From contig JADLZK010009310.1 in assembly GCA_015847255.1 (NCBI GenBank), positions 83,874 through 147,873 of the forward strand: DNA of 64,000 nt. Reading direction: 5' to 3'. This document shows positions 35,398-48,720 of the stretch, one piece after another. The notes beneath the pieces are model-generated. The model was not told the DNA's origin and ran no database searches. It was given only the letters and a program-made list of their open reading frames with translations. The stretch's first letter is position 1. The number at the start of each line of letters is the position of its first letter. This DNA is from Hyparrhenia diplandra. Its lineage: Eukaryota > Streptophyta > Magnoliopsida > Poales > Poaceae. The position numbers and the translations under genes are program-made.

Positions 35398-38300
35398 CCC
35401 TCAAACAAACAACTTTTTTTTAGATAAAGGAAAAATATATTCGCTTCAGTCATCCGAGGATGCATGGTGAAGATCTCTAGATTGGTTTTGGCTAATTAGT
35501 GACATCCTTAGGACTAATCTCTCTATGCTAAGTGTTATGTTAGTTGGAGATTGGTCAAGCCAAGGTTGGTGCATGATGGTCATGGTGGATGAATCGAGAT
35601 GATTCAAATGATGATCAAGTGCATGACTTGGAGTGGATCGAGGATCAAAATGGGCTCAAGGCAAAGGTATATCCATAGGGCCATTTTGATTTTACACTCA
35701 AGACACCATAGAGGGTGTGAGTGATTATAGGATCGATAAGCCGTACTATAAAGAGGGAAAACTATCGTACATATCGGTCCTCATGTGCCTCTAGGTTCAA
35801 AATCTTTTGCATGCATTCTAACCTAGAGAGCTAACCTAACCTTCGAAATTGATTGTGAAAATGCTAACACACGAGCACTTGGTGTTGTACACATGGTGGT
35901 GTTGGCACATTTACTTAAGGCATTGATGGTTCTGAGGGTTGAGTTGGGTTTGGGAACCGCTCATCCTCCCGCCGAAGCTTGGTATGGATTCGGCGCTTTT
36001 GAGAAAATGAAATGTCTATTTTCTATTGGCGCCGATGCATCGTGGTGATGAAAACATGCTAGTCCTTGTTCTCAAGTTGGTACACTTGGTGGGTAGCATG
36101 TTGGAGCAAAGGCGCGGAAGGAACGACGAAAATTCGCGACTCTCAGGCTGACCGGACGCTGCGACCGGACCCGCGGCCGGACGCGACGTTAAACCGGACG
36201 CCCGGTGGGTGCGCCCGCGCAGAGCATGTTTTCTGTGGTTCGCCGAGGGCCGACCCGGACGCGACCGACCGGATGCTTCCGGTGCTGACCGAAGCACCGA
36301 TCGGACGCGGGCGACCGGACCCGCCAGCAGTCCCGGTCAGCGGTTCAGGTTGGGGTTGTCGGTTGTGATCAGGACTCCACCGAATCGGACTCACCGGGTG
36401 AGTCCGGGTCAAGGCCCCCGGCCAGCTGATTTTATGCAGATTGCACCCCCAACGGACACATTTCGTGGTGGGGGTATTTATACCCCTTTGGCCGGCTCTA
36501 GGAGGTCTCTTGGTCATTTTGAATCAATCCTAACACCTCTAGAGCTGAGCACTCATCCTCCACCTCACTCCTTTGCTTGAGAGCATTCATTCTAGTGAGT
36601 TGAGGTGATTCAAGTGCATTTGCTTTGATCATTGCATCTAGTGGCGCTTTGAGGATCGTTGTGAGCGGTGGTTTTCTTGTTGCTTTTGGGGAGCACCACC
36701 CCTAGCCGGCTTGGTGATCGGTGGAGGCGTTGGCAAGAGTTGGTGATTGTTCTTGGCCACCTCTCGTGATTTGTGAGAGGACCGTGCATCCTCGTCGGGA
36801 CGACGAATTGCAAGATAATACATTGCTCGTGTCGTTGAGTACCTCTCATTTGCTTTGGGTGCGGTAAGCCTAAAGGCATTTGGCTTGGAGTGAGCTCCAC
36901 ACCGACCCACACGTGAGAAGGTCGACACAACGGAGACGTAGCTTGACGGGTGCTCAAGTGAACCGGGATAAATCATTGTCTCCACTTGTCTCTTGTTGTC
37001 CCTTGGTGATTGGCAACGATTTGGTTATCTCATTGTGTCATCTTGGTGATTGGATTGACTAGCCTCGACATTGTGGTATAACTCTTCTACACTCTTGCAT
37101 TACTTTCATAGATAGTGTAGTTTGAGTAGCCTTGCTAGTTGCTTAGCCTTGTTTAGAGTAATCTAGCTTGTTCACCTAGTTGGTAAAGTAGCAACTTAGC
37201 CTTTGTGTGTGAACTAGAGATCATAGCAACTAGAATTGTCAATAGGGAGGCTTGCCGACAAGTAGAGCTAGAGCAAACGCTGCGTTTATCGCCTTTTTGT
37301 TATTCTAACAAGTTTGTCTAGTGTTTTGTAGAAATTTTTATTAGGCTATTCACCCCCCTCTAGCCATTTAGGACCTTTCATCGGGCCAACAAAATTACAA
37401 CTGAAAAACGATTGTTACGGGGTAAGACCAGAGTCACCCAAAAACACCGGTGCACTTTTAAAAAATAAAACAACTAAAATTCAACCACCATTGGAGACTC
37501 CGGATCCGTAACACGGCAACAAAGATAAAGCCCCATAGGCGTGTGCGATGAGTCGCCACCTTGATGCGGCTGGGCGCCGCCCGACATCCAAGGGATCTTC
37601 CACCAGCGCCGTCTCCAACGAGAAGATGCCATCCAAAGACGCCATCGCCGCCCACCCAACCGGTGTAGGTTTTCACCCAGAGATCGATCCACTTCAAAAA
37701 AGACAGCGCCTCCAGCGAGAAAAGTGGAGCCCTCGGCGCCACCGCCCGTCGGTAGTGAGCGGCCAATGCCATGTCCCCCGGGGCCATGCCATTACGCCAA
37801 CCACCGGCGATGTGCACCGCCGCGAAATACAGATCTTGAAAATGCCGATGCCCACCGCCATCCTCGCCGCCCCTTTCCACGACACCTCCACCTTGACGAA
37901 TTGTGGAAGCCACCATGGCTGGCCACCGGGTTTATCCCCGATACAGCCAACCTAATTGCTTCACCGTCGCCATCATCCGAGAACACCGCCACCATGGTCG
38001 ACGCATCGCGATGCCCATTGTCCCGAGTCGCCGAATCAGCCCGCGACTGGGTTCTCCAGCTCCCGTGATATGGGCGGTCGATCGCGCCACCATGGGGTAG
38101 GATTCACCTCCCGCCCAAATCCTCAAGGCTTCCACAAGCATCTTTGCCGCGTCTGCCGCATCGCTCCAAATCCTCAGCCTTTAAGACACCGATCCAGCCT
38201 CTAGGGTTGAGGATTCGATGTCCCACGCCGCCATGAACGCAGCTGCGCACACCAAGTCCTGGCACCGATCCGTTGCACGCCAGGTCGCGCCACCCAACAC

Positions 38301-38633
38301 GAAGAACGCCGCTGCGCCACGCCGAGGAAGAAGGGGGAAGACGGGAGACAGCGCCACCGCCTCCACCTTGTGCCGGCAGGCTCGGCCGGTAAGCAAGCGC
38401 GGCCGGAGGCGAAGCACGCCGCCGAGCACCACGCTGCTCGCACGAGACGCGGATCGCCGCCCGCCGCCAAACACCACCGCACGCCGCCAAACGGGAGGGA
38501 GCACCGCCGCCGCCATCCCCCGCAGGCCATGCGGCCTTGCCGACGGCAGCCCCCCAAAGCGCGGCGCGGCCGAGGAGTGGAGGAAGGGGGAGAGGTGGGG
38601 AGCGTGGGGGAGCGCCCCTCAAACAAACAACTT
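35398..38633 (-). mobile_element. Non-autonomous LINE-like retroposon with a perfect 18-bp target duplication
   Basis: CCCTCAAACAAACAACTT at 35398-35415 is repeated exactly at 38616-38633. Between them, on the minus strand, lies a GC-rich 5' part (38.6-37.5 kb), a less GC-rich 3' part with a GGTGTTTTTGGGTGACTCTG stretch, and a poly-A end (poly-T at 35413-35421). No RT domain was found; reading frames on both strands of the GC-rich part conflict and match no known protein. It is interrupted by an LTR-like insertion. Without that insertion it is ~1.3 kb. Confidence 0.82.
35461..37380 (+). mobile_element. Solo-LTR-like insertion inside the LINE-like retroposon
   Basis: This stretch separates the poly-A end of the LINE-like element from its body. 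Its right end, CTATTCACCCCCCTCTAGCC...CCTTTCA (to 37380), is typical of the 3' edge of grass LTRs, and leader-like sequence runs before it. There are no gag or pol frames. The left edge (near 35461) and a 5-bp target duplication could not be settled, so the boundary is approximate. Confidence 0.55.
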
Positions 38634-38679
38634 AGACTCGGTTTATACGAGGAACTAATACGAAATCTTGACACAAAAT

Positions 38680-38752
38680 GATAGCGTAGTGCATTGGTAA
38701 GGCAAGAGATGCATGAGAGAGAGGTTGCAGATTGAAACCCCACCGGCCACAC
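38680..38752 (+). other. tRNA-like A-box/B-box segment
   Basis: TAGCGTAGTGCATTGGTAAGG resembles a pol III A box, and GAGAGGTTGCAGATTGAAACC ~45 bases later resembles a T-arm/B box. It does not fold as a complete tRNA. It may be part of the CACTA or a SINE-derived piece. A reversed B-box-like stretch also occurs in the CACTA at 4.7 kb. Confidence 0.25.
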
Positions 38753-38913
38753 ATTGATAAATTACACTTTCGGTAAAGGTGCCTTTGCCGAGCCGCTTTG
38801 CCGAGCGGAAAGTGCGTTTTTACCGAAGTGTTACACTCGGCAAATCCTTTGCCAAGTGTTTTTCGGTCTTCGCTGAGTGTCTTGGGCACTTGGCAAAGCC
38901 CTGAACCGTAGTG

Positions 38914-39947
38914 ATGGTTGTAATGTTATCCTTGGGGTCGCCCAACTGAGACTAATGCTCCCGGCCTTTATTTTTGAGTCCAACTTTGGCTGGGACTAAA
39001 GATAAAATTGACGGTCTGTTTTTGAGTTTGTGGGACGATTAGGGTGCATTTGGCCGTGATCCATCTAGATTCTCATAAAAACATTTTAGATAATGAATTA
39101 AAATCACTTCCTGAGATCTTTTTTGGCTGGTAGGCTAAATTTTAATTTAAAAGTAACTTTTCGACAGATGAATAAAAGTATTCTTTTAAAAAATCCATTA
39201 CTTACAAAAAAAATTAATTAACTACAAAATCATGGTTGCCAATGCGATTGTGAAATAAGATGGGGACGAGAGAATTGGAACCACGTGAAACTAGCCAAGT
39301 ACCCTTCCTTGTTGCTACGTTAAAAACAAGAAATGACTGTAGTTATTCTCAAGTGAACCATTTCTCGCCGACCTGTGAAACTGATTTAATTCTACTATCA
39401 GTTTTGGTGGAACCAAGTACACAATACATTACAATTACATGAGTTTAGTTCCACATATCGATAAACATGGTACAATCGAAATTTATTAACTCGTAATTTG
39501 GCAAGTTCCTCGTTTGTCAATTTGCAATAATCCAACTAAATTTGGGGTTTTATATGTAAAAAATTGTATTTAATACTTCAAATTTAAAACTTTTAAGATT
39601 TTTTTTTGGAATAAATTTTTTTAAGATTAAGAAGAAAATGCCTACTGTAAAAACATCATTGGTTTGTGTATTCTTTGAAAAAAAATTATAAATTGATGAA
39701 TCGGATGCCACCAGAGAAAAAGTGCTAAGAGGGAGGATGAAGGGATGGAGTCCTTGAGACATAACTAGATAGACGCAAAAAGTTTTGTATAGATTTCTTA
39801 CTGGAGTCCTCAAGATAATATTTGACTCAATATTTGATCAGCAGTCAATGGGAAGTATTGTCGTCAACGTATCTACATGGTGCTTTTTTTTTTTTTTTTT
39901 TTTGAGAATTGCATGGTGCATAAATGTGTATACAAGTTTTACTCTAA
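38914..39947. other. Intergenic sequence
   Basis: A short CACTA-like remnant (ACTGAGACTAATGCTCCCGG ... GGGACTAAAGAT) lies at 38947-39005. The rest is AT-rich, with a 19-base poly-T run near 39886. No gene was seen. Confidence 0.5.
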
Positions 39948-40221
39948 CTAGCCGATTCCCCGCGCATTGCGTAGGCAGGGTCAAAGATAGCAACTGATGA
40001 CTTGGGAGAAATAATAGTATCATAAACATGCCATGATTGCAGCAGCTAAAATTGAAATAAACAAATGCACACATGTTCACTTAATCTTCTTGAGGCAACA
40101 AAAAGGGGAAACAAAGAGTTTCAGGTCCACTTAATCTTCTTGATTTGGCATGGCACACATGTTCTTGTTTGCCATACTTTCACTCACAGAAAAGTATGTT
40201 TTATACATAGAGAGGGAGCAC
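39948..40221 (-). mobile_element. Helitron-like 3' terminus, minus strand
   Basis: On the minus strand the sequence reads ...CTACGCAATGCGCGGGGAATCGGCTAG then host T, fitting the CTRR-T end with a small CGCA-A-TGCG hairpin before it. The body would run to the right across the CACTA at 40222-49551. The 5' TC end was not located. Confidence 0.5.
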
Positions 40222-40853
40222 CACTACTACACAACAAACATACAGTAACACTTTCTTGTAACATATGCATCAATGTGTTCCAGTGAAATCTCATAGTAAC
40301 ACAAAATAGAGTGTTACTGACTTTATTGTAACACAAAAATACTTTTTTCATAAAAATGTGTTATTGACAATAATCATAGTAACAAAAAATTCATGTTACA
40401 ACCAAAATGTTACCAAAGTATACTATGTTGTAACACAAAAATGGAACATATAAAAATATGTTACAAATATGTGTCGTGGTTGTAACACAAAATAATGTTA
40501 CAATCCAAGTGTTACAAAGATTAGTAGAGAAATCGTCCCTCAAGCTCTTCACTTCTCTTACAGGGGCTCACACGCTTGTATTCAGCCTTGAATCATGCTC
40601 CCACACGCTTGTATTCCACGGCACGAGAAAATTGCATATTTGGACTCCAGTTGTCGTGCTATGCACTTTTGAGATTCTAATCGCCTGACTTCGTTAAAAG
40701 AATAGACCTGCAAATGTTTGACACTGGATTTCCTGAGAATTATGTATATTTTCCTCCCCTTTTAGTGTTCTTCCGTATATTTGGCACATGAATTTACATT
40801 TTTGCCCTTCTGTTCATTTGCGCCATCCTTCTATTCTTTTGCACGTTATGGAG

Positions 40854-41079
40854 TACTAAATCTGTTCTAAATTGTAGTTCGTTTGACTTTTTTTAACCTC
40901 AAGTTTGACCACTTCGCCTTATTCAAAAATTTATGCAAAATATCACTTATTTTGTTATGCAATGCTTTATTAACGAAAGGTCCTTAAGAATAACTTAAAT
41001 TTAACTATGTTTACACAAATTTTTTAAATAAGACGAAAGTGGTCGGGCAAACGAATTATAATTTGAAAGAGAGCGAGTA
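40854..41079. mobile_element. Stowaway-like MITE within the large CACTA
   Basis: ACTAAATCTGTTCTAAATTG at the left and ATAATTTGAAAGAGAGCGAGT at the right are inverted and TA-flanked, with ACGAATTATA / TGTAGTTCGT inner matches. Confidence 0.6.
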
Positions 41080-43485
41080 CATTAATGATGGGTAGCCCAC
41101 CGTGGCCTGTATGGGGCAAGCAGGCATGGTGGCCGTTAGCGCCTGGGCTCACAGGCTGGTCGTTGCTATCACCGCCGCCGGGCATAAAAATTTACGGAAT
41201 AACAAGCAAATAAAAAATTCTAAAATATTGGACACAATAAAAAATTTTGGTAGTAATTTTTATGGCTTAAGCACCAACATAATAATCGTGAGTTCTCACA
41301 AATCCATGAATTTAGCTTAAAACGTTCATCTCACAAAACCATAATTTTGTTCTAAAACAACCAAGGTCCATCACATATCAAATAAAAATTTTGGATACAT
41401 CTCATCACAAATGAAATCATTCATCCAATATGTTGTCTTCTCTTTGATGTCATCATTTTTTTGGTGCAGCACAGTCGACATCCTCACATGACTAGTGGTG
41501 TCAATTTGTGAAACGCTTCCCTCTCCTAATAACAACGGAAGCTGGTTACACACAAGTATTGTGCAACAATTAGATGTATGATAAAAAAATAATCCATGGT
41601 AAATTTGTAAATTTTACTTATATTCTAGTGACCCTTCCTCGACAATTGATGAGTTTTCACAATAAAGAGTCTACTTATTACACCTCCCGAATTTATAAGG
41701 ACCGTATAATTTACTCTTTTTATATGTATATCTTATTATTTAAGTACAACTTAACTATTCCAATTCATATAATAAGTCATCAATGATTTATTTTCATAGT
41801 AGAAATGACAGCTAATTCAGCATAATGTTTTTTATAGCTTTCTTTTTGAGCTTGCAGGCTCTCTTTCGTTTTTTTTTAAAAGACCCGGTATAACCCGACT
41901 TTGATTAAATAAGAGGGAAGCAACATGTTCAATTACACGCGCGAGAGGCGCATCCCCATCTTACCTAGGTAAGCATGGGGCTAGAAATTAAATACTGATT
42001 ACTCCCTAGCTAAACAGGCTCTCTTTCTTGGTTGCACACCTTGTGTAGTTGTATTTGTACTCTTTTATTATCCTTAATAGAATACAAAAACAATAGGTGG
42101 GGGAATTCGCCCACTGAGCCCTCAAAAGAAAATTTAACTTTGGCGTCTTAAGATGCCACAGCCAAACCGTACGATGCCAGTACAAAAAATATAAATCATG
42201 TCTAGAGAGAAATCTTTTGCAAAATCAGGATACAGTTTAATCTACTGATTCAGTTGGCAGGGAATTTCATCCTGATCGGAAAATACAAGAATTCAACCAC
42301 AAGCATTCCTAGCCGGTAATTATCTCTAGCTGTTACTTTAAATGGCTGTTTTAATTTGACCAAGTAGAGTGCTGAAATTTAAATCTAAACCAGGATGAAC
42401 AAAACCAGACAAAATTTGAACCTTGAATCGGAATATGCAGAAAACTAAGGCGCGAATCACCTGCGCATCACTACTTGTGGTCGATCTGGCTGTCTGCATT
42501 TGGCTATCGACTAGAGTTGGGTCAGTCTCTGAAAGAACAGATCAATGCCACCAGCTTCACTTTGTGATGTGATACATCGCCGCTCCCTCCTGTCCTGCAC
42601 ATGAACAAATAAACTATTACAAATCTGGGGGTCAAGGATTCAGATAAATGGAGAATCGAAACAAGGATCTTGGTTATCAGGGGAAACAAGATTGATGTGG
42701 CACCTCCAGCGCCGCCACCAGCCCAGAAGTTTTTTGAGGGAGCTGTTCATGCCGTAGGACCAGGGATCGTGGTTATCCCGGGGTCCACCTGTCAATGTCA
42801 CTGGGTGCAACGAACGTCGGGCGGCGGCGGCGAGATGGAGAGTAGGAAACGCAGGGTCGGGCGGCCGATGGAGCAGGGCGTCTGGGTGTGCGAATTGGGC
42901 GAGGGAGTGGGTGCGCCACGGGGTGCGTGTCGTGCATAGCGCGGGTGTTAACTTGCTAATCTTTCCTGATGTCAGCATGACATAAAGATGACATCGTATA
43001 CCACATTTTCCCTTGTAAATCTAAAATACACTACAAATACCGGCCGCCAACAATGGTCACGGTCCATACTGTACCTTATCTCTTCCACCACTTTCGGTCT
43101 ACAATCCGTATTAAGGTCTTGTATCATTTCTTAAAAATATTATTTCCATCATAAATGGTTATGCTACATCAAGAAAAATGTTTTTAAATGCATAATTATT
43201 TATAAAAGATACATGTTGAATTTTATTTTTAATCCCTCAAATTTTAAAATGAATAGATTTTTATACTTAAACTTTGTTTTCATCTGATCTGGTTACTTCA
43301 TATCTTTTGGATATAATAAATGTCTATGCGCCCAAAATTTTAGCCCGACATGGGCATGGCCCGACCCGGTGATGTGCGGGTCAGGCTGGCCAAGTCCCAT
43401 CGGTCATGGTCGCCGTGTCTTTGCGCTTCCTCTTCGCAACTATTTGTGATGGTGTGTAGTCTCTGCGCCCGCCGCCGGTAATTCA

Positions 43486-45710
43486 ACATATTATTACAGT
43501 TTATGTAGATTTTTTGACCTAGTCTACATATTATTACAGTTTATTACATGGTAATTCAATAAATAATTGTAATAATATCTAAATCAAGTCCAAAAATTTC
43601 GTAAATTGACACAACATCATGTTTTGGGTCCATAAGCATGCCATAAAAGTTTCAAGCCATTTCAATGAAGTGAGACTACACACCCATCACAAATAGTTGC
43701 ATCTCTCATGAAGTCCCATTGTCGATTGGAGGCAACATGACCATCTCGTGAACAATGTGTAACGCTACTTTGCCGAAACCTCATAATTTTTTTTGAGTGA
43801 TGAAAATCATGACGCCCTATAAGTTTGTAGGTTTTTGACCAAGTCTACATATTATTACAGTTTATTACATGATAATTGAATAAATAATTGTAATAATATC
43901 TAAATCAAGTCAAAAATTTTGTAAATTGGCACAACATCATGTTTTGGGTCCATAAGCATGCCATAAAAGTTTCAAGTCATTTCAATGAAGTGAGACTACA
44001 TACCCATCACAAATAGTTGCATCTCTCATGAAGTTCCATTGTCAATGGAGGCAACATGACCATCTGTGAACAATGTGTAACGCTACTTTGCGAAACCTCA
44101 TAAGTTTTTTTGAGTGATCGTACATGAAAATCATGACGTTCAGTAAGTTTGTAGATTTTTGATCAAGTCTACATATTATTACAGTTTATTACATGATAAT
44201 TCAATAAATAATTGTAATAATATCTAAATCAAGTCAAAAAAATTCTGTAAATTGATACAACATCATGTTTTGGGTCCATAAGCATGCCATAAAAGTTTCA
44301 AGCCATTTCAATGAAGTGAGACTACACACCCATCACAAATAGTTGCATCTCTCATGAAGTCCATTGTCAATAGAGGTAACATGACCATCTGCGGAACAAT
44401 GTGTAACGCTACTTTGCCTAAAACCTCATAATTTTTTTGAGTGATGAAAATCATGACGCCCTATAAGTTTGTAGGTTTTTGACCAAGTCTACATATTATT
44501 ACGTTTATTACATGATAATTGAATAAATAATTGTAATAATATCTAAATCAAGTCAAAAAAAATTTTGTAAATTGACACAACATCATGTTTTGGGTCCATA
44601 AGCATACCATAAAAGTTTCAAACCATTTCAATGAAGTGAGACTACACACCCATCACAAATAGTTGCGTCTCTCGTGAAGTCCCATTGTCAATGGAGGCAA
44701 CATGACCATCTGTGAACAATGTGTAACGCTACTTTGCCAAAACCTCATAAGTTTTTTTTGAGTGATCGTACATGAAAATCATGACGTTCAGAAAGTTTGT
44801 AGATTTTTTGACCAAGTCTACATATTATTACAGTTTATTACATGATAATTCAATAAATAATTATAATAATATCTCAATCAAGTCAAAAAGTTTGTAAATT
44901 GACACAACATCATGTTTTGGGTCCATAAGCATGCCATAAAAGTTTCAAGCCATTTCAATGAAGTGAGACTACACACCCATCACAAATAGTTGCATCTCTC
45001 ATGAAGTCCCATTGTCAATGGAGGCAACATGACCATCTCGTGGAACAATGTGTAACGCTACTTTGCCGAAACCTCATAAGTTTTTTCGAAAGTGATCGTA
45101 CATGAAAATCATGACGTTCTGTAAGTTTGTAGATTTTTTGACCAAGTCTACATATTATTACGATTTATTACATGATAATTCAATAAATAATTGTAATAAT
45201 ATCTAAATCAAGTCGAAAAATTCCGTAAATTGACACAACATCATGTTTTGGGTCCATAAGCATGCCATAAAAGTTTCAAGCCATTTAAATGAAGTGAGAC
45301 TACACACTCATCACAAATAGTTGCATCTCTCATAAAGTCCCATTGCCAATGGAGGCAACATGACCATATGTGAACAATGTGGAACACTATTTTGCCGAAA
45401 CCTTATGAAATTTTTTTTGAGTGATCGCATACATGAAAATCATGATGTCTTGTAAGTTTGTAGATTTTTTTGACCTAGTATACATATTATTACAATTTAT
45501 TACATAGTAATTCTACAAATAATTGTAATAATATCGAAATCAAGTCGGAAAATTCCGTGTAAATTGAGACAACATCATGTTTTGGGTCCATAAGCATGCG
45601 ATAAAAGTTTCAAGCCATTTTAATGAAGTGAGACTACACCCATCACAAATAATTGCATCTCTCATAAAAAGTCACGTTATCGGATGAAGAGAGCAAGACC
45701 ATCCGTGAAC
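43486..45710. repeat. Tandem array of ~325-bp units (about seven copies)
   Basis: The anchor TCTACATATTATTACAGTTTA occurs at about 43523, 43844, 44168, 44488, 44817, 45147 and 45479, so units are 320-331 bp. Copies are similar, with scattered small indels. Each has the conserved stretch ACATCATGTTTTGGGTCCAT and GAAGTGAGACTACACACCCA. Just before the array (43435-43465) the reverse complement of AGACTACACACCCATCACAA occurs once, making a small inverted repeat with the units. The last unit is cut at a GC-rich junction near 45710. Confidence 0.93.
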
Positions 45711-46789
45711 AATGTGCAACATGAGATCCGTGGCGGGGACGCGAAGCGACCGGGTATCGCGGCCGACACGAGACAGGCGAGTGGCAAGGAGCACCGGGTG
45801 CGAAAGTGGTGAACGCAGCAGCACGTGTTGCGCAAGTGGAAAATATTTCCCACCAAAATTTCCCTCTAACATACATCTGCCGCCAAAACACTCCGCTCTC
45901 CGTGACTCGGTCATACCCAATATTCGGATCTATTCCCACGGACTGAGTAACTGACTCAGGCTCCAAGACCGGCGGCGTTGCGGCGAACGGAACGGAGGCG
46001 AAGCGGCCAACTGCCGGCCGAGCTAGCTCGTCGAGTTACCGATCCATGCGGAGAGGACCGACCGCAGGTAGGTGGTCCATGCTGTTGGCGTCCGGATCAG
46101 TTCGTCTGTCCAGCCGGGATTGCTAGGTACGCATTTGCCGCTGCTCGTTTCTTTCTTCATCTGCTCTGTTCGTTCCCTTTCTTTCTCGACGCATTTGATG
46201 GCCGGCCTCCCTCCGTCCGCTCCACGTTCAGTGCCGCCTACCAGATGTCCCATGCCGATGTGCTTGCCTGCCTGCCGGCCGCCAAAGTACGACCTGTAGA
46301 TCCTGCGATTCTGGTGTGATCCACTTCCTTTCCAAGGGTAGGGGAGGGAGAGAGGCGATCGTGATTCCGCCCGGTACCTGTTCCGGTCCACCCCTCGATC
46401 TCGGCCCTGTCCTCGGTTCCGGCGGACTGCAGCTGTGGCGCAATCCAACCCCCACGTTACCCGTGCCTCACCCCTTGGCCATCAGAGTACACGTCAGGGA
46501 AGCAGCATGAAGCCCCGGCCGTGGCTGCCTTCTGGCACGTCACGATACAGAGCACGACGTGATGCAGGCCATCCCCGCCCGTGGCCGTGGAAGCCACTGC
46601 CACGCCCATCGCGAACCGCAGCCCGCCCCTGCCAAAGTCACGACGACGGCCCGGGCATCTCCTCTACCTTCGCCTCTGTCTTCTGTGATGCTAGCGTCGA
46701 GGTCCACATGTAAGACAACCACCACATGTTTGCTTTAAAAATAGCTTTTCTTTATTTAAGTCTTTACTTGAAACATTAATCTATCTTCT

Positions 46790-48720
46790 GTGATGCTAGC
46801 ATCGAGGTCATGCACAATATCAGCCATCAGGTACTTAAAAATAGCTTTTCTTTAAGTCTTTACTTGAAACATTAATCTATTATTTTGCATCAGTCCTAAA
46901 TCAAGAAGCAGGAAGTTAAGTTCCCTCAGGAATTCATATCGTAGATTGACATTTACAGAATAAAAAAATCAATATAAAATAATATTTGAATTTTCAATGA
47001 GAAAGATTTTTCTTTATTGTTGGAATGGTCATGTGTTAACTGAGCAGAAACAAGAGTGCCACACCAGCAAGCAGTGAGAGATAGAACTATGAATATAACA
47101 GTGGTAGGACTCAATGAGCATCATTGTAAAAAAGGTAGCTATGTTCCAAAGGTCTTGGACTTACGTTATCTGTTGATGTAGAGACTCACATGTGGGAAGA
47201 AATAAGGCAACTCAAAGAGCATTGTAGTATGCAAGACAAAGTTATTGAAGGAATAAAAACAATCAGAGGCACAATGAGAATCAGGCAGCAACAATGGTAA
47301 GAATGTACATTTTAATTTGGAACTCCATATTGAAATGTATCACTCAAACTTTATATCTTTTCTAGGAAAATTGTGCTAGGAGTGACCATAACAATTCACA
47401 GAATCAAATAGTGAATTCTAAAAGAAAGGTATTTGCTCTATTTTCTATGTTTTCACCTAATCTTGTCTTTTGGCTTTAATATTGTTTCAAAATTTTAGAG
47501 AGTTCAGTGTGCTGCAACCAACCAGAATGGGCGATTCCTCAAACATATGGATGAATTGGTAAAGTCACTAGCTTGTTTATTTGATACTTATTCATCCATA
47601 AAGGATTTTTGTATCAACTAATGCTACTTCTTTTTCTGTCTACTAGAATAAAGAAACATATGAATCTGAATTTAGTGATGCTGACAATCTACTTTTTATC
47701 GATAGAAAAGGTTAGTTTCTTGTATTAAAGAACAAAAATATACTCTTAGTTTATTACATGTTAATAACTTTACCTAGTAATTATCATTTGAATGAATTTG
47801 AATTGGAATCAGGGGCCAAAGTGACAATAATGACAAGGTAATAGAACAAGCAGAAGCACAGGCAATATTGGAATGATGCCTCAATAATGATTCTAGACCA
47901 ATAGAGGTACACACTATCAATGCACATTTGAATGAAATATATTATACTTGTAATGCTACTTATTCAAGATGTCTAATATTGTAACAATGTATAAATACAA
48001 TTGAAATTCTCTTTGGTTTAGTTTGATTCTTGTCAAAGGAGTTCCACCACAATTAGAATAATATCAAATAAACAAAAGGTATCTATGAACCACACTTTCT
48101 TTGTAAAATCTTAGAATTTTTGTCTTGTTATTTCATACTTTATTTAATGTGTAATTTAAGGGTCATCACCGATGTCCTAGAGAGACTAGAACCATTGCAC
48201 ACCAGGAGGTAGCTAATGACAAGGCTACAAGCTACAGGAGTCAAAACCCCTAAACAACTTTCTCTAATGAAGGTAGATGAACATAATATCACTTGTTCTA
48301 ATTGCATGATCATGATGTGCAGCCGAGGGTTGTTTGTCACTAAGAAATTATGTCAAATTAATGTAGGTTGGGTCCACGGTGCTACTAATGACTTCAAAAT
48401 ATCCTAATAAGGCAAATGTGGCCTATGCAACTCTCTTGAGCACTAATCCAGAAGACATTGTTGGTGGAGTCAAGATAGGAACTCAATTCTACAAAGTGTG
48501 TATCAATCATGCTGTATCAAAAGATGAGCAATTAGTGATGCCTATGCCTGGGTGCAACAATATTGGTGATGCTCAAGCTAAAGGAGTTCCAATTGCTTGG
48601 CCTTTGATGTTTGTATGTCCAAAACTACCTTTCCTAACTTTGCATCCATTTATATTTGTGGCTTAATTTGCAGTGTTACAACTTACATTTTCTTTGCAGG
48701 TTGAAAAGATTAATGGTTAA
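46790..48720 (+). pseudogene. TNP1-like (Ptta/En/Spm) protein remnant of the CACTA
   Basis: The clearest part is 48379-48613 in one frame: VAYATLLSTNPEDIVGGVKI, then FYKVCINHAV, then GVPIAWPLMF, followed by GT. The terminal exon is 48700-48720 (VEKING and stop) after a TTTGCAG acceptor. This matches the C-terminal part of plant CACTA accessory proteins that bind the element ends. Upstream, 47.17-47.29 kb encodes a charged helical stretch (WEEIRQLKEHCSMQDKVIEG) with a GTAAGA donor, suggesting several small exons. The intervening exons are not readable with confidence and stops are common, so it is likely decayed. Confidence 0.65.

Larger units (their letters stand above)
34727..38913. mobile_element. 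Degenerate CACTA element (TTTGCC-type) hosting two nested insertions
   Basis: The right end is clear: ...CACTTGGCAAAGCCCTGAACCGTAGTG at 38887-38913, with many CTCGGCAAA / TTTGCCGA repeats behind it. The left end is worn, with CTAGCACTCTCGATAAAGAG near 34727 after an ATG that matches the ATG following the right end (a possible 3-bp duplication). TTGCCGAAAGTGCC and CACTTGGCAAA repeats follow. The interior 34.86-35.4 kb shares the TCCATCCGAGGTC-type tandem sequence with the CACTA at 4531-5519. No transposase was seen. Confidence 0.68.

Noticed and set aside
37458..38658. Host gene on either strand
   Set aside because: Frames on both strands conflict, there is no recognised family, and the segment lies between the 18-bp duplications of a retroposon.
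42640..42978. 112-codon minus-strand frame in the large CACTA
   Set aside because: It has no domain, no codon bias signal, and sits in a moderately GC-rich stretch with an equally long frame on the other strand.
43486..45710. CRISPR-like array
   Set aside because: The units are ~325 bp, contiguous and repeated throughout, with no spacers; this is a plant transposon.
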